Shown here: piece after piece, positions 9,145-16,922 of the stretch
Layout of the letters: the number at the start of each line of letters is the position of its first letter
Numbering within the stretch: position 1 is the first letter of the stretch
NCBI RefSeq assembly: GCF_000195595.1
Contig: NZ_GL882573.1
Span: 166,983 to 230,982 of the forward strand
Source: Actinomyces sp. oral taxon 170 str. F0386
GTDB lineage: Bacteria; Actinomycetota; Actinomycetes; Actinomycetales; Actinomycetaceae
Reading direction: 5' to 3'
DNA length: 64,000 nt
Translations under genes and position numbers: made by a program
Notes under the pieces: generated by a model
Told to the model about the DNA's origin: nothing
Databases searched by the model: none
Seen by the model: only the letters and a program-made list of their open reading frames with translations

Positions 9145-9371
9145 TCAGGCGCTCGGTGAGGGCTCCGGCCCGGAACTGCTCAGTCCCAGCTGGGTGAAGG
9201 CTCGCTCGCGCCAGTCGAGGAAGCTCTGGAACCTGCCGGTGAGTAGCGCCTGAAGCTCCTCTCCGCTGTTGACGGCGACGATGTCCTGCTGCAGAACGCC
9301 TTCAGGCCGTCGTGATCGGGCTCGACGAGCCGGTCTCCGTCGATCTTGTACAGATAAAGAGAGAAGCCCAT
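9145..9371 (-). pseudogene. Frameshifted paralog of the downstream small gene
   Basis: The N-terminus (MGFSLYLYKIDGDRL...DHDGLKAF) matches the start of the neighbouring protein encoded at 9425-9895 (MGYAMYFYRFSDGR...KQGLWNF), including spacing. After GLKAF near 9295 this frame turns into low-quality Ser/Arg-rich residues. The +1 frame continues as a credible coding stretch (LQQDIVAVNSGEELQALLTG then FQSFLDWRERAFTQLGL), ending at TGA 9145-9147. A single-base indel is the simplest reading. The central part of the paralog is missing, so it is a remnant, not just a sequencing slip. Confidence 0.6.
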
Positions 9372-9424
9372 GGGTGGATACGTCTCGTCCGTGGTTGGGG
9401 TCCTCGTTTCTACGGAATACGCGT

Positions 9425-9895
9425 CTATGCGTACATTAATGCGGCTTGCATCTCCTGCCAGCTGTGGGCCACAACAATCTCAATCTCACCTTGGTCTGCG
9501 TCATCCCTCACCTCTTGCGGCAGTTGGTCGATCCGGTGATTCCCGTCCGGGACGACGAATAGCAGGGGCGCATCCACGTGAACGAGGAGGAAGTTCGTCG
9601 AGACGCACAGGTCGTAGAGCAGTTCGCACTCGTCATCGCTGAGGTGGGCGTGTGCAATGAAGGCGCTCAGCTCCGAGTCGTGAATGGAGGGGTCGGAGAG
9701 GATGAGATCTCGTGGGTAGCCATCGTCGAACAATAGTACCGACCCGTCGGCGTTCGTCAGGTGCGTGGTGTCGCTGGAGTGTGTGCTGCGCTGAAGGCTT
9801 AGCCCTCGGCGCTCAAGAAAGTTCCACAGCCCCTGTTTGTCGCCCCCGATGCTGCGTCCATCGCTGAACCTGTAGAAATACATTGCATAACCCAT
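9425..9895 (-). CDS. Hypothetical protein, 156 aa, small tandem paralog family
   Basis: A 156-residue acidic soluble protein beginning MGYAMYFYRF, with an SDDECELLYDLC segment mid-protein. The ATG at 9895 is chosen because GAGGAG lies upstream; the longer frame to 9922 starts without one. No family was recognised. The adjacent degenerate copy shows that it belongs to a locally duplicated family. Tandem arrays of small acidic proteins often are immunity proteins of toxin systems, but no toxin gene lies nearby, so that remains a guess. GC (around 55-60%) is slightly below the flanking genes. Confidence 0.65.
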   Translation of the reverse strand: MGYAMYFYRFSDGRSIGGDKQGLWNFLERRGLSLQRSTHSSDTTHLTNADGSVLLFDDGYPRDLILSDPSIHDSELSAFIAHAHLSDDECELLYDLCVSTNFLLVHVDAPLLFVVPDGNHRIDQLPQEVRDDADQGEIEIVVAHSWQEMQAALMYA

Positions 9896-9960
9896 GGGAC
9901 TCTCCTCGCGCCATCTCACCATCTCAGGGGTTGGTTGTTTTCTTGGGCACCTTAGGATCT

Positions 9961-10025
9961 GAGCCGGGCATTTCTCGCGGTGCCCAACGGAAATTCGGTG
10001 GGGCTGCGCGAGAAATGCCCGGCTC
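9961..10025. repeat. 65-bp inverted repeat downstream of greA
   Basis: Perfect 19-base arms (GAGCCGGGCATTTCTCGCG and its complement) flank a 27-base loop that itself has a weak inner stem. It sits 13 bp past the greA stop. There is no T-tract on either side, so it may be a processing or termination hairpin rather than a classic intrinsic terminator. No second copy is seen in the window. Confidence 0.65.
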
Positions 10026-10038
10026 GACGGAAAGAGAT

Positions 10039-10524
10039 TCAGACCCGCTCGACCTTGACGATCTGGGCCTGGATCTCCCGGCCGGTGGGGGCCTCGTAGG
10101 CGACGGTGTCGCCGGCGCGGTGCCCCATAAGGGCCTGACCCAGTGGGGCGTCGGGGGAGAAGACCTTGACTCCGTCGGGCACGTCCTCGGTGATCTCCTG
10201 GCCGCCCAGGGCGAAGACCTGCTCCTTGCCGGCCACCTTCGCGGTGACGATCGTGCCGGCCGAGATCGAGCCGTCGTCGGCCGCCTCGCCGATCTGGGCG
10301 TTCTCCAGGGTCTCCTCGAGCTGGATGATGCGCGCCTCATTGAGCCCCGCCTCCTCGCGGGCCGCGTGATAGCCGGCGTTCTCCCGCAGGTCACCCTCCT
10401 GGCGGGCCGCTTCAACGCGCTGGGCGATCTCCTTGCGCTCGGTCGTCTTGCGGTGCTCGAGCTCGGCGGACAGGCGGTCGTAGGCCTCCTGTGTGAGCCA
10501 GGTGCCCTGTGACTGCTCGGACAT
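10039..10524 (-). CDS. greA: Transcription elongation factor GreA
   Basis: Rescues backtracked RNA polymerase by stimulating transcript cleavage through the secondary channel. The 161-residue product matches family length. The N-terminal coiled-coil hairpin (LTQEAYDRLSAELEHRK...REGDLRENAGYHAAREE) carries the acidic tip residues. The FKBP-like C-terminal domain (SPDAPLGQALMGHRAGDTV) is present. The ATG at 10524 has AAGGAGG upstream; the longer frame starting at 10575 has none. Confidence 0.95.
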   Translation of the reverse strand: MSEQSQGTWLTQEAYDRLSAELEHRKTTERKEIAQRVEAARQEGDLRENAGYHAAREEAGLNEARIIQLEETLENAQIGEAADDGSISAGTIVTAKVAGKEQVFALGGQEITEDVPDGVKVFSPDAPLGQALMGHRAGDTVAYEAPTGREIQAQIVKVERV

Positions 10525-10826
10525 GGGTCCTCCTTGGATGACTGGTGCTGGTCGCTCGGCAGCCGGCTGGGCCACCTTGCGACGACGACACCCGGCGGCT
10601 CCTCATGGGGCCAACCGGGTTTGGAGGGCGAGTCTACGCCGCTGTCTGGAGGAACACTGAATAGTTGGCGAGAGGTGTTGAAATGTTGAGGGTCTGTGAT
10701 CGCGACGTGAGGTGGATGAAACGGCGCTGACCTGCCCAATCGACGTCGAGCGCAACTATCAGGAAAGCCGGTAGGAAAAATAATCGACCCGATGGCGTGG
10801 CGGTGCGCCGCGACCTGACGGTCCGC

Positions 10827-11543
10827 CTACTGCAGCACCGCCAGGAAGCAGGCCACGCACTGGCAGACCCATGCGGCCACGGTGCATACGTGGAAGATCT
10901 CGTGGAAGCCGAACCAGCGCGGTGAGGGGTCGGGCGTCTTGCGGGCGTAGACGACTGCGCCCAGTGTGTAGATCACGCCGCCTGCCACCAACAGCCATAC
11001 GATCGCCGGGCCGCCGGTTCGCCAGAACTGTGGCAGGAACCAGACCGCCACCCAGCCCAGGATGATGTAGAGCGCGGTGGTGAACCAGCGCGGCGCACTC
11101 ATCCACAACAGGTTCGTGGCCGTGCCGATCGCGGCGCCGACCCACACGATGCCCAGCACCAGGGTGGCTGTGCGCGTCGGCAGAAGTGCCGCCGACAGAG
11201 GGGTGTAGGTGCCGGCGATGAGCAGGTAGATGTTCGCGTGGTCGATCCGCCGCAGCGTGGCCGCCACCTTCGCAGACCAGTGCCCGGTACCGATGTGGTA
11301 GACGCCGGAGTTGGCGAACAGCAGCAGCGAGCAGGTCAGGTAGATGGCGCAGGCCCACGTCAGACCCGTCCCCGGTGCCAGGACGGTCAGCACGATGCAG
11401 GCGGCTAGGGCCAGTGGCGCCGTGCCGGCGTGGATCCAGCCTCGCAGCCTCGGCTTGACGGCGGCGATGACCTCCTTGGCGGATGCGGACGCGGTGCGGC
11501 GCGGAGCCGGTGTCGGCGGCGTCGGTGACGATGTCGATGACAT
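10827..11543 (-). CDS. Hemolysin III / PAQR family membrane protein
   Basis: A 238-residue integral membrane protein with seven predicted hydrophobic segments and the YqfA/hemolysin III hallmarks. These are SGVYHI, DHANIYLLIAGTYTP and GFHEIFHV; the histidines in the first and last are the likely metal ligands of the PAQR-type hydrolase fold. A cytosolic Ser/Thr/Pro-rich N-tail of about 30 residues precedes the first segment. Family members are linked to membrane lipid homeostasis; haemolytic activity is not established for most. Two adjacent TACG-N4-CGTA dyads lie upstream (11591-11620), so regulation by a TetR-type lipid sensor is likely. Confidence 0.88.
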   Translation of the reverse strand: MSSTSSPTPPTPAPRRTASASAKEVIAAVKPRLRGWIHAGTAPLALAACIVLTVLAPGTGLTWACAIYLTCSLLLFANSGVYHIGTGHWSAKVAATLRRIDHANIYLLIAGTYTPLSAALLPTRTATLVLGIVWVGAAIGTATNLLWMSAPRWFTTALYIILGWVAVWFLPQFWRTGGPAIVWLLVAGGVIYTLGAVVYARKTPDPSPRWFGFHEIFHVCTVAAWVCQCVACFLAVLQ

Positions 11544-11900
11544 GGGCGTCCTTCTGTGTGGCGCGGGTCGACGTGGGGGCGTTCTGGACCTTACGAGTCC
11601 GTAGGTTACGTGAGCGTAGGTTGTGGTGGTAGCCGTATGGGCGGGGATGTGACGCGGGCGCCACGGTTCCCTTCTCCGGCCGGATCCTCGGCCGCCGCTG
11701 CGTAGGCCGATGCGGTCGAACGTCCCGACATACCCCTGTTGTGCCCTGGTAACCCTGGGTGAACCTGACGGCTGGATCTGACCCGGCTGTTAGCCGTCTG
11801 GCTCAGCGCGGGAGGGACGCTGCGCGATACCGTTGGAGGTGGCCCCGCGCCGTCGGGTCCCCGTCCCCACAAGCCCACCGAGGAACCCCGAGGAAACGGC
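11544..11900. other. Divergent intergenic region, hemolysin III / uppS
   Basis: A 357-bp divergent region. It contains the operator-like dyads at 11591-11620 near the hemolysin III gene. The uppS-proximal part shows no clear repeat or small gene. Confidence 0.5.
11591..11620. promoter_or_regulatory. Two tandem 15-bp TTACG-N4-CGTAGG operator-like units
   Basis: TTACGAGTCCGTAGG is followed immediately by TTACGTGAGCGTAGG. Each is an inverted TACG-N4-CGTA dyad, and the two are on a 15-bp period, 48 bp upstream of the hemolysin III start. The form suits a TetR-family dimer binding twice. The identity of the regulator is unknown. Confidence 0.55.
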
Positions 11901-12707
11901 ATGGCAGGCAACAACCTCCTCTACGACATCTATGAGCGCCGGCTGGCTGCGCGCATCGACCCGGCCACGGTGCCCCACCACGTGGGTGTCATCCTCGACG
12001 GCAACCGACGCTGGGCCAAGTCCATGGGGTTCGGGGCCGCCCAGGGGCACAAGCGCGGCGCGGACAAGATCGAGGAGTTCCTCGGATGGGCTGAGCAGAC
12101 GGGGGTGGAGGTCGTCACCCTGTGGTTGCTGAGCACCGACAACCTCTCCCGCGACCCTGCCGAGCTCTCGCCGCTGCTGGACATCATCGCCCACGCCGTT
12201 GACGAGCTCGCCGAGACCGGCCGCTGGAGCCTGCGGCTCGTGGGCGCCGTCGACCTCCTGCCCGAGCCACTGGCCGAGCGTCTGCGCGCCGCCGTCGCGA
12301 AGTCCAGGCCCGAGGCCGCCGAGGCGGGCGAGGGCGCCGGGAAGGTTGCCGGCGAGGATCGGCGCATGCAGGTGAACATCGCCGTCGGCTACGGGGGGCG
12401 CCAGGAGATCGCCGACGCCGTGCGCGAGCTCCTGCGCGAGCGGGCCGCCGCCGGGGCGAGCCTGGAGGAGGTAGCCGCCTCGCTCAGCGAGGAGGACATC
12501 ACCGACCACCTTTACACCAAGGGCCAGCCCGACCCCGACCTGGTCATCCGCACCTCGGGTGAGCAGCGGCTCTCCGGGTTCCTGCTGTGGCAGTCGGTGC
12601 ATTCCGAGTACTACTTCTGCGAGGTCAACTGGCCGGCCTTCCGACGCGTGGACTTCCTTCGGGCGCTGCGTGACTTTGCCAGCCGGGAACGCCGTCTGGG
12701 CAGGTAG
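11901..12707 (+). CDS. uppS: Isoprenyl transferase (cis-prenyltransferase, UppS family)
   Basis: Condenses isopentenyl diphosphate in cis onto an allylic primer to make polyprenyl diphosphate carriers. The 268-residue protein has the catalytic Asp33 in VILDGNRRWAK and the GHKRGADKI loop. TLWLLSTDNLSR and the RTSGEQRLSGFLLWQ motif with the pyrophosphate-binding arginine follow. An R in place of G in DGNRRW is typical of the short-chain (Z-farnesyl diphosphate synthase, Rv1086-like) actinobacterial paralogs. The product may therefore be a C15 primer rather than the C50-55 carrier. It is cytosolic or membrane-associated. Confidence 0.9.
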   Translation: MAGNNLLYDIYERRLAARIDPATVPHHVGVILDGNRRWAKSMGFGAAQGHKRGADKIEEFLGWAEQTGVEVVTLWLLSTDNLSRDPAELSPLLDIIAHAVDELAETGRWSLRLVGAVDLLPEPLAERLRAAVAKSRPEAAEAGEGAGKVAGEDRRMQVNIAVGYGGRQEIADAVRELLRERAAAGASLEEVAASLSEEDITDHLYTKGQPDPDLVIRTSGEQRLSGFLLWQSVHSEYYFCEVNWPAFRRVDFLRALRDFASRERRLGR

Positions 12708-12802
12708 CCGGGCCGGCCGCCGTCCGCGCCGGGTGCGCCGCGGCAGAACCGCGGAGGGGCGGCGCGTGAGGGAGCCGCAGCAGGGCGGGTGACAATACGG
12801 GA

Positions 12803-13738
12803 GTGATGAACGGTGATTCCCGCCCGTCCCGCGACCTGAGCAACAGCACAGGCGTGAGTGGCGCGGGCAGTGCGGTGGTGGGAAGGGTCCCGGCGCCGCC
12901 GATCTTCGTCGTTTCCGCCCTCTCCCAGTACCTCGGTGCGGGCCTGGCCGTCTCCCTGTTCTCGCTCATGCCCTCGACGACGGTGGCCTGGTGGCGCCTG
13001 GTGGTGGGCGCCACCGTGCTCATGGCTCTCCGACGTCCCTGGCGCCGGAGCTGGACGCGCAAGGTGCTGGTGCTGGCCGCGACCTTCGGGACGGCCACGG
13101 CCACCATGAACGTCATCTTCTATGCGGCGATCTCACTGCTACCGCTGGGGACGGTCGTCTCCCTGGAGTTCCTCGGGCCGGTCGCCGTCGCCGCCATCAC
13201 GGGGCGCGGGTGGCGGCCGCGCTGCGCCGCGGTGCTGGCGCTCCTGGGAGTCGTGTCCATCTCCGGGCTCGGCGTTGACCTGGGTGAGCCGGGCCAGAGG
13301 ACGGGGGTCGTGCTTGCGCTGGCGGCCGGTGCGGCCTGGGCCGGCTACATCCTTCTGGGGCGTCGTGTGGCCTCGGCCGGGGCCGGGATCGACTCGCTCG
13401 CCGTGGGCATGGTGTTCGGCGCGCTCGTCTATGGTCCCTTCGCCGTCGGCACGGCTGCCGATGCCCTGATGTCGGTAAGGTCGACGGCGATGGCGCTGGG
13501 AGTCGGGCTGCTGTCGACCGCGGTGCCCTACGGGCTCGATCAAGTGGTGCTCAAACGGCTCGGGACGGATACCTTCGCGCTCCTGTCCTCGCTCATGCCG
13601 GCGACGTCGATGCTGGTGGGAGTGGCGGTGCTGGGCCAGTTGCCAGGCGTCTGGGAGGTCACTGGGCTCGTGCTGGTGTCGGTGGCCGTGGCCCTGGCCA
13701 GCGTGGACGGCCGCCCGCCGCGCCCGCGGCGCCGCTGA
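12803..13738 (+). CDS. EamA/DMT-superfamily transporter
   Basis: A 311-residue membrane protein with ten predicted helices in two EamA halves (residues about 30-155 and 165-300). It resembles the RhtA-like exporters of amino acids such as threonine and homoserine: TVVSLEFLGPVAVAAI marks the first half and the second half closes with TSMLVGVAVLGQLPG. Substrate is not predictable. It starts at GTG 12803 or ATG 12806, with CGGGAG overlapping that position. It is probably transcribed separately from uppS and converges with the GntR gene. Confidence 0.82.
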   Translation: MMNGDSRPSRDLSNSTGVSGAGSAVVGRVPAPPIFVVSALSQYLGAGLAVSLFSLMPSTTVAWWRLVVGATVLMALRRPWRRSWTRKVLVLAATFGTATATMNVIFYAAISLLPLGTVVSLEFLGPVAVAAITGRGWRPRCAAVLALLGVVSISGLGVDLGEPGQRTGVVLALAAGAAWAGYILLGRRVASAGAGIDSLAVGMVFGALVYGPFAVGTAADALMSVRSTAMALGVGLLSTAVPYGLDQVVLKRLGTDTFALLSSLMPATSMLVGVAVLGQLPGVWEVTGLVLVSVAVALASVDGRPPRPRRR

Positions 13739-13754
13739 GAAGAGAAGGGATGCG

Positions 13755-14468
13755 TCAAACCTCGAGGAAGCCGCGTAGGCCGCGCTCGAGCAAGGCACCG
13801 CGCACCTCGGCGACAAGATCTCGCATGGAGGACTCGGCCGCTGTGGCGTCGCCGGATGCAATCGCGTTGGCGACTCGTCCGTGCAGCTCGAGCGCTTCGG
13901 GCTGAGGGACCTGCACCTGGCCGGTCAGCCTGGCCCGTCCGGAGAGCACCTCTGCGACGACGTCGGTCAGCGCCGTGAAGGTGTCGTTGTGGCTGGCCGC
14001 CAGGATGAGGCTGTGGAAGGCGATGTCGTCGTCGAGGTAGGAGGCGACATCGCCGGCGGCGCCCTTGGCACGGATAGCAGCCGCCAGTGCCAGCAACCTG
14101 GAGCGCTGGCCCTCGGTGGCCCGCCGGGCCGCCGCCGCGGCGGCGACCGGCTCGATGGCTGCGCGCAGTTCGGTCAGAGCTCCGAGCTTAGGACCGTGCG
14201 GATCGGCCTGGAGCTGCCAACGCACGAGCTGGGGTGCCAGAGCCGACCAGTGCTCGCGCGGCTGAACCACAATGCCTACTCGACGTCGCGAGGCGACGAC
14301 GCCCACCGATTCCAGGGTATGGACGCAGTCGCGCGCCAGCGTCCGGGAGACGCCGTACTGGGACTGGATCGCCTCCAGCGTCAGGCTCTGCCCCGGCGCC
14401 ATCTCCCCGGCCACGATGGCGCGTCCGAGGGAGTCGAGGACGTCGCGACGTCGGTCAGTGGGGGGCAT
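13755..14468 (-). CDS. GntR/FadR-family regulator of the gluconate genes
   Basis: A 237-residue regulator. The winged HTH at the N-terminus (LGRAIVAGEMAPGQSLTLEA, then QYGVSRTLARD) is followed by an all-helical FCD ligand domain (residues about 90-220). Metal/ligand-type residues lie in YLDDDIAFHSLILAAS and LHGRVANAI. I chose the ATG at 14468; a TTG at 14528 is the only way to extend and lacks support. It is divergent from gntK-gntP and so is the probable gluconate-responsive repressor, like other FadR-type GntR proteins of actinobacteria. Confidence 0.87.
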   Translation of the reverse strand: MPPTDRRRDVLDSLGRAIVAGEMAPGQSLTLEAIQSQYGVSRTLARDCVHTLESVGVVASRRRVGIVVQPREHWSALAPQLVRWQLQADPHGPKLGALTELRAAIEPVAAAAAARRATEGQRSRLLALAAAIRAKGAAGDVASYLDDDIAFHSLILAASHNDTFTALTDVVAEVLSGRARLTGQVQVPQPEALELHGRVANAIASGDATAAESSMRDLVAEVRGALLERGLRGFLEV

Positions 14469-14526
14469 AGGCGGGCTTTCCGAGGGCGGTGCAAGATGTC
14501 TGCCGGAGATGCTATCCGACCCTTTC

Positions 14527-14551
14527 AAAAGTACTACGTAAAAGGTATATT
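14527..14551 (+). promoter_or_regulatory. Candidate gnt promoter and GntR operator
   Basis: AGTACTACG fits the FadR-type half-site layout GT-N3-AC (14531-14537) and lies directly upstream of a TATATT -10-like hexamer (14546-14551), about 45 bp before gntK. This AT-rich patch stands out from the flanks. The assignment is inferred from position and consensus. Confidence 0.4.
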
Positions 14552-14595
14552 AATCGTATTAGTTAGCGACAACGGCGTCACCAAGGAGCAGAGAC

Positions 14596-15123
14596 ATGAG
14601 CCGATCCGTCGAGCACCTCGTCCTCATGGGGGTCTCCGGCTGCGGCAAGACCACGGCCGCACTCAACCTTCACAACGCACTGGGCTGGCCCGTCGCCGAG
14701 GCCGACGACTTCCACCCCGGGGCCAATATCGACAAGATGAGCCGCGGCGTCGCGCTGACCGACGAGGACCGCTGGCCCTGGCTGAATTCCATGCGCGACT
14801 GGATGAGCGAGCGTGCTACCGAGGACGTCAAGACGATCGTCACCTGCTCCGCGCTCAAGCGCTCCTATCGCGACCTGCTCTCCGGTGCGCAGGGCCGGGT
14901 CTTCTTCATCCACCTGCTCGCTCAGCCCGATGAGCTCCAGGAGCGCATGGCCCACCGCGAGGGGCACTTCATGCCCCCGAGCCTGCTGCCCTCCCAGTTC
15001 GCCACCCTCGAGCCCCTGTCCGACGACGAGGACGGCGTCACCGTGGTCTCGCGGGCGACGCCGGAGGAGACCTTCGAGGCGATCCTCGCCGCACTCGAAC
15101 AGGCATCGTCCGACGCTGGCTGA
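14596..15123 (+). CDS. gntK: Gluconokinase
   Basis: Phosphorylates D-gluconate to 6-phosphogluconate, feeding the pentose phosphate pathway. The 175-residue enzyme matches the GntK family length. The Walker A GVSGCGKTT is at residues 12-20, the substrate motif EADDFHPGANIDKM near residue 36, and CSALKRSYRDLL near 95. The lid region REGHFMPPSLLPSQ is conserved. AAGGAG lies just upstream of ATG 14596. It forms an operon with the gluconate permease 150 bp downstream and is divergent from the regulator. Confidence 0.95.
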   Translation: MSRSVEHLVLMGVSGCGKTTAALNLHNALGWPVAEADDFHPGANIDKMSRGVALTDEDRWPWLNSMRDWMSERATEDVKTIVTCSALKRSYRDLLSGAQGRVFFIHLLAQPDELQERMAHREGHFMPPSLLPSQFATLEPLSDDEDGVTVVSRATPEETFEAILAALEQASSDAG

Positions 15124-15275
15124 GCGTCGGCCCTCGCAGATGGTCGCTGACCGTCGTAGGCGACCACATCAACTGACCGAGGAACGCGACGCACAGCCGC
15201 CCCACCGCGCCGAGACCGGCAGGCATGCGCCTCGCCCTCACTCCACCTCACCTTCTAATGACAACGGAGACAACA

Positions 15276-16691
15276 ATGACGTTCACTCTTCCTCCGACTC
15301 GCTCGATCGCGTTGCCGGCCGCCGACGCCGTGAGCCACACGGACAGTCACGCGCAGCTCGTTTCGGCCGCCCTGCTCGGCATCGCCACGATCATCGTGCT
15401 CATCGTCTGGCGCAAGATGCACCCCTTCCTTGCACTGACGCTCGGTTCGGCGGTGCTGGCAGTCGTGGCAGGTATCCCTCTGGCAGACACCTTCGCCGCC
15501 TTCACCAAGGGGATGGGTTCCACGATCGGTGACGTGGGCACCCTCATCGCCTTCGGAGCGATCATCGGCCGTCTCCTCATCGACTCCGGCGGCGCCGACC
15601 AGATCGTCGACACCGTTCTGGCCCGCACGCCCGGCCCCCGCCTGCCCTGGGCGATGGCGCTGATCGCCTTCGTCGTCGGCATCCCGCTGTTCTTCGAGGT
15701 CGGCATCGTCCTGCTCATCCCCGTGGTCATGATCGTTGCCCGGCGGGCCCATCAGCCGCTCGTTCTGCTGGGTGTGCCCGCCCTGGCCGGCCTGTCCGCG
15801 CTCCACGGCCTCGTGCCGCCGCACCCCGGGCCGCTCATCGCCATCAATGCCGTCAAGGCCGACCTGGGACTCACCCTCGGGCTGGGGCTGCTGGTTGCTG
15901 TGCCCACGGTTGTCATCTCGGGCCCCATTGCCGCGCGCTTCATGGCCAGGTGGGTTCCCATCGAGGCGCCCGAACCGCTGGGGGCCTCGGACGAGGAGCA
16001 CGAGGGGCCGCGTCCCGCCTTCGCGACCTCAATCATGGTGGTCCTGCTGCCCGTGGGACTCATGCTTCTGCGCACCGTCGTCGAGACCCTCGCCCCTGAG
16101 GACAGTGGGAACCCGGCGGTCCACACTGCCCTGTTCGTGGGTAAGCCGATTGTGGCCCTGCTGATCACGGTCCTGGTGGCCATGTACCTCTTCGGAACCC
16201 GCCTGGGACTCGGGGCCGACGACGTCAGTGGACGGGTCGGGGTCTCGCTCGGACCCATCGCCGGGATCCTGCTCATTGTCGGGGCCGGGGGAGGGTTCAA
16301 GCAGACCCTCGTGGACTCCGGGATCGCTGACATCATCGCCGCCTGGATCCAGCAGGCGGCCGTGCCCGCTCTCCTGGCCGGGTGGCTCGTCGCCGTCGCC
16401 GTGCGGCTGGCCACCGGATCGGCGACCGTCGCCACCATCACCGCAGCCGGCATCATGGCGCCGCTGGCCGCTCACATGCCGCAGACCGAGGTCGCTCTTC
16501 TCGTCCTGGCGATCGGCGCCGGATCGGTCTTCCTCTCCCACGTCAACGACGCCGGCTTCTGGCTGGTCAAGGAGTACTTCGGGATGACCGTGGGACAGAC
16601 CTTCAAGACCTGGTCGCTGATGGAGACGATCCTGTCCGTGGTCGCCATGGCGACGGTCAGCCTCCTCGCGCTCGCCCTGGGAGTTCTCTGA
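15276..16691 (+). CDS. gntP: Gluconate:H+ symporter, GntP family
   Basis: A 471-residue permease with 12-14 hydrophobic segments that imports gluconate for the kinase encoded just upstream. GntP family features include GIPLFFEVGIVLLIPVV, HGLVPPHPGPL, and the C-terminal ATGSATVATITAAGI and SHVNDAGFWLVKEYF motifs, the last being a family hallmark. I chose ATG 15276, with GGAG seven bases upstream; an in-frame ATG at 15258 is the alternative. The extra N-terminal stretch before the first helix is poorly conserved. Confidence 0.93.
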   Translation: MTFTLPPTRSIALPAADAVSHTDSHAQLVSAALLGIATIIVLIVWRKMHPFLALTLGSAVLAVVAGIPLADTFAAFTKGMGSTIGDVGTLIAFGAIIGRLLIDSGGADQIVDTVLARTPGPRLPWAMALIAFVVGIPLFFEVGIVLLIPVVMIVARRAHQPLVLLGVPALAGLSALHGLVPPHPGPLIAINAVKADLGLTLGLGLLVAVPTVVISGPIAARFMARWVPIEAPEPLGASDEEHEGPRPAFATSIMVVLLPVGLMLLRTVVETLAPEDSGNPAVHTALFVGKPIVALLITVLVAMYLFGTRLGLGADDVSGRVGVSLGPIAGILLIVGAGGGFKQTLVDSGIADIIAAWIQQAAVPALLAGWLVAVAVRLATGSATVATITAAGIMAPLAAHMPQTEVALLVLAIGAGSVFLSHVNDAGFWLVKEYFGMTVGQTFKTWSLMETILSVVAMATVSLLALALGVL

Positions 16692-16922
16692 CCGGCCGCC
16701 GAGGCATGTGAGCGGCGTCCTTGGGATGTGGCGGGATCTCGGGCAGGATGGACCTCTGGTCCGGGCGCCGCCCGGCCTGGCTGGTGCCCCGGTCCCGGCG
16801 CGCGTCGACTTACCTGGCGCCCTGCGCCGTCGAGCCGCGTAACGCCGGCACCTCACGCACCGACGCGCACGCTGCCAGCGATCCGCGTCGGCGTGCCCGC
16901 GGTCCCAACCGACAGGACCCCC

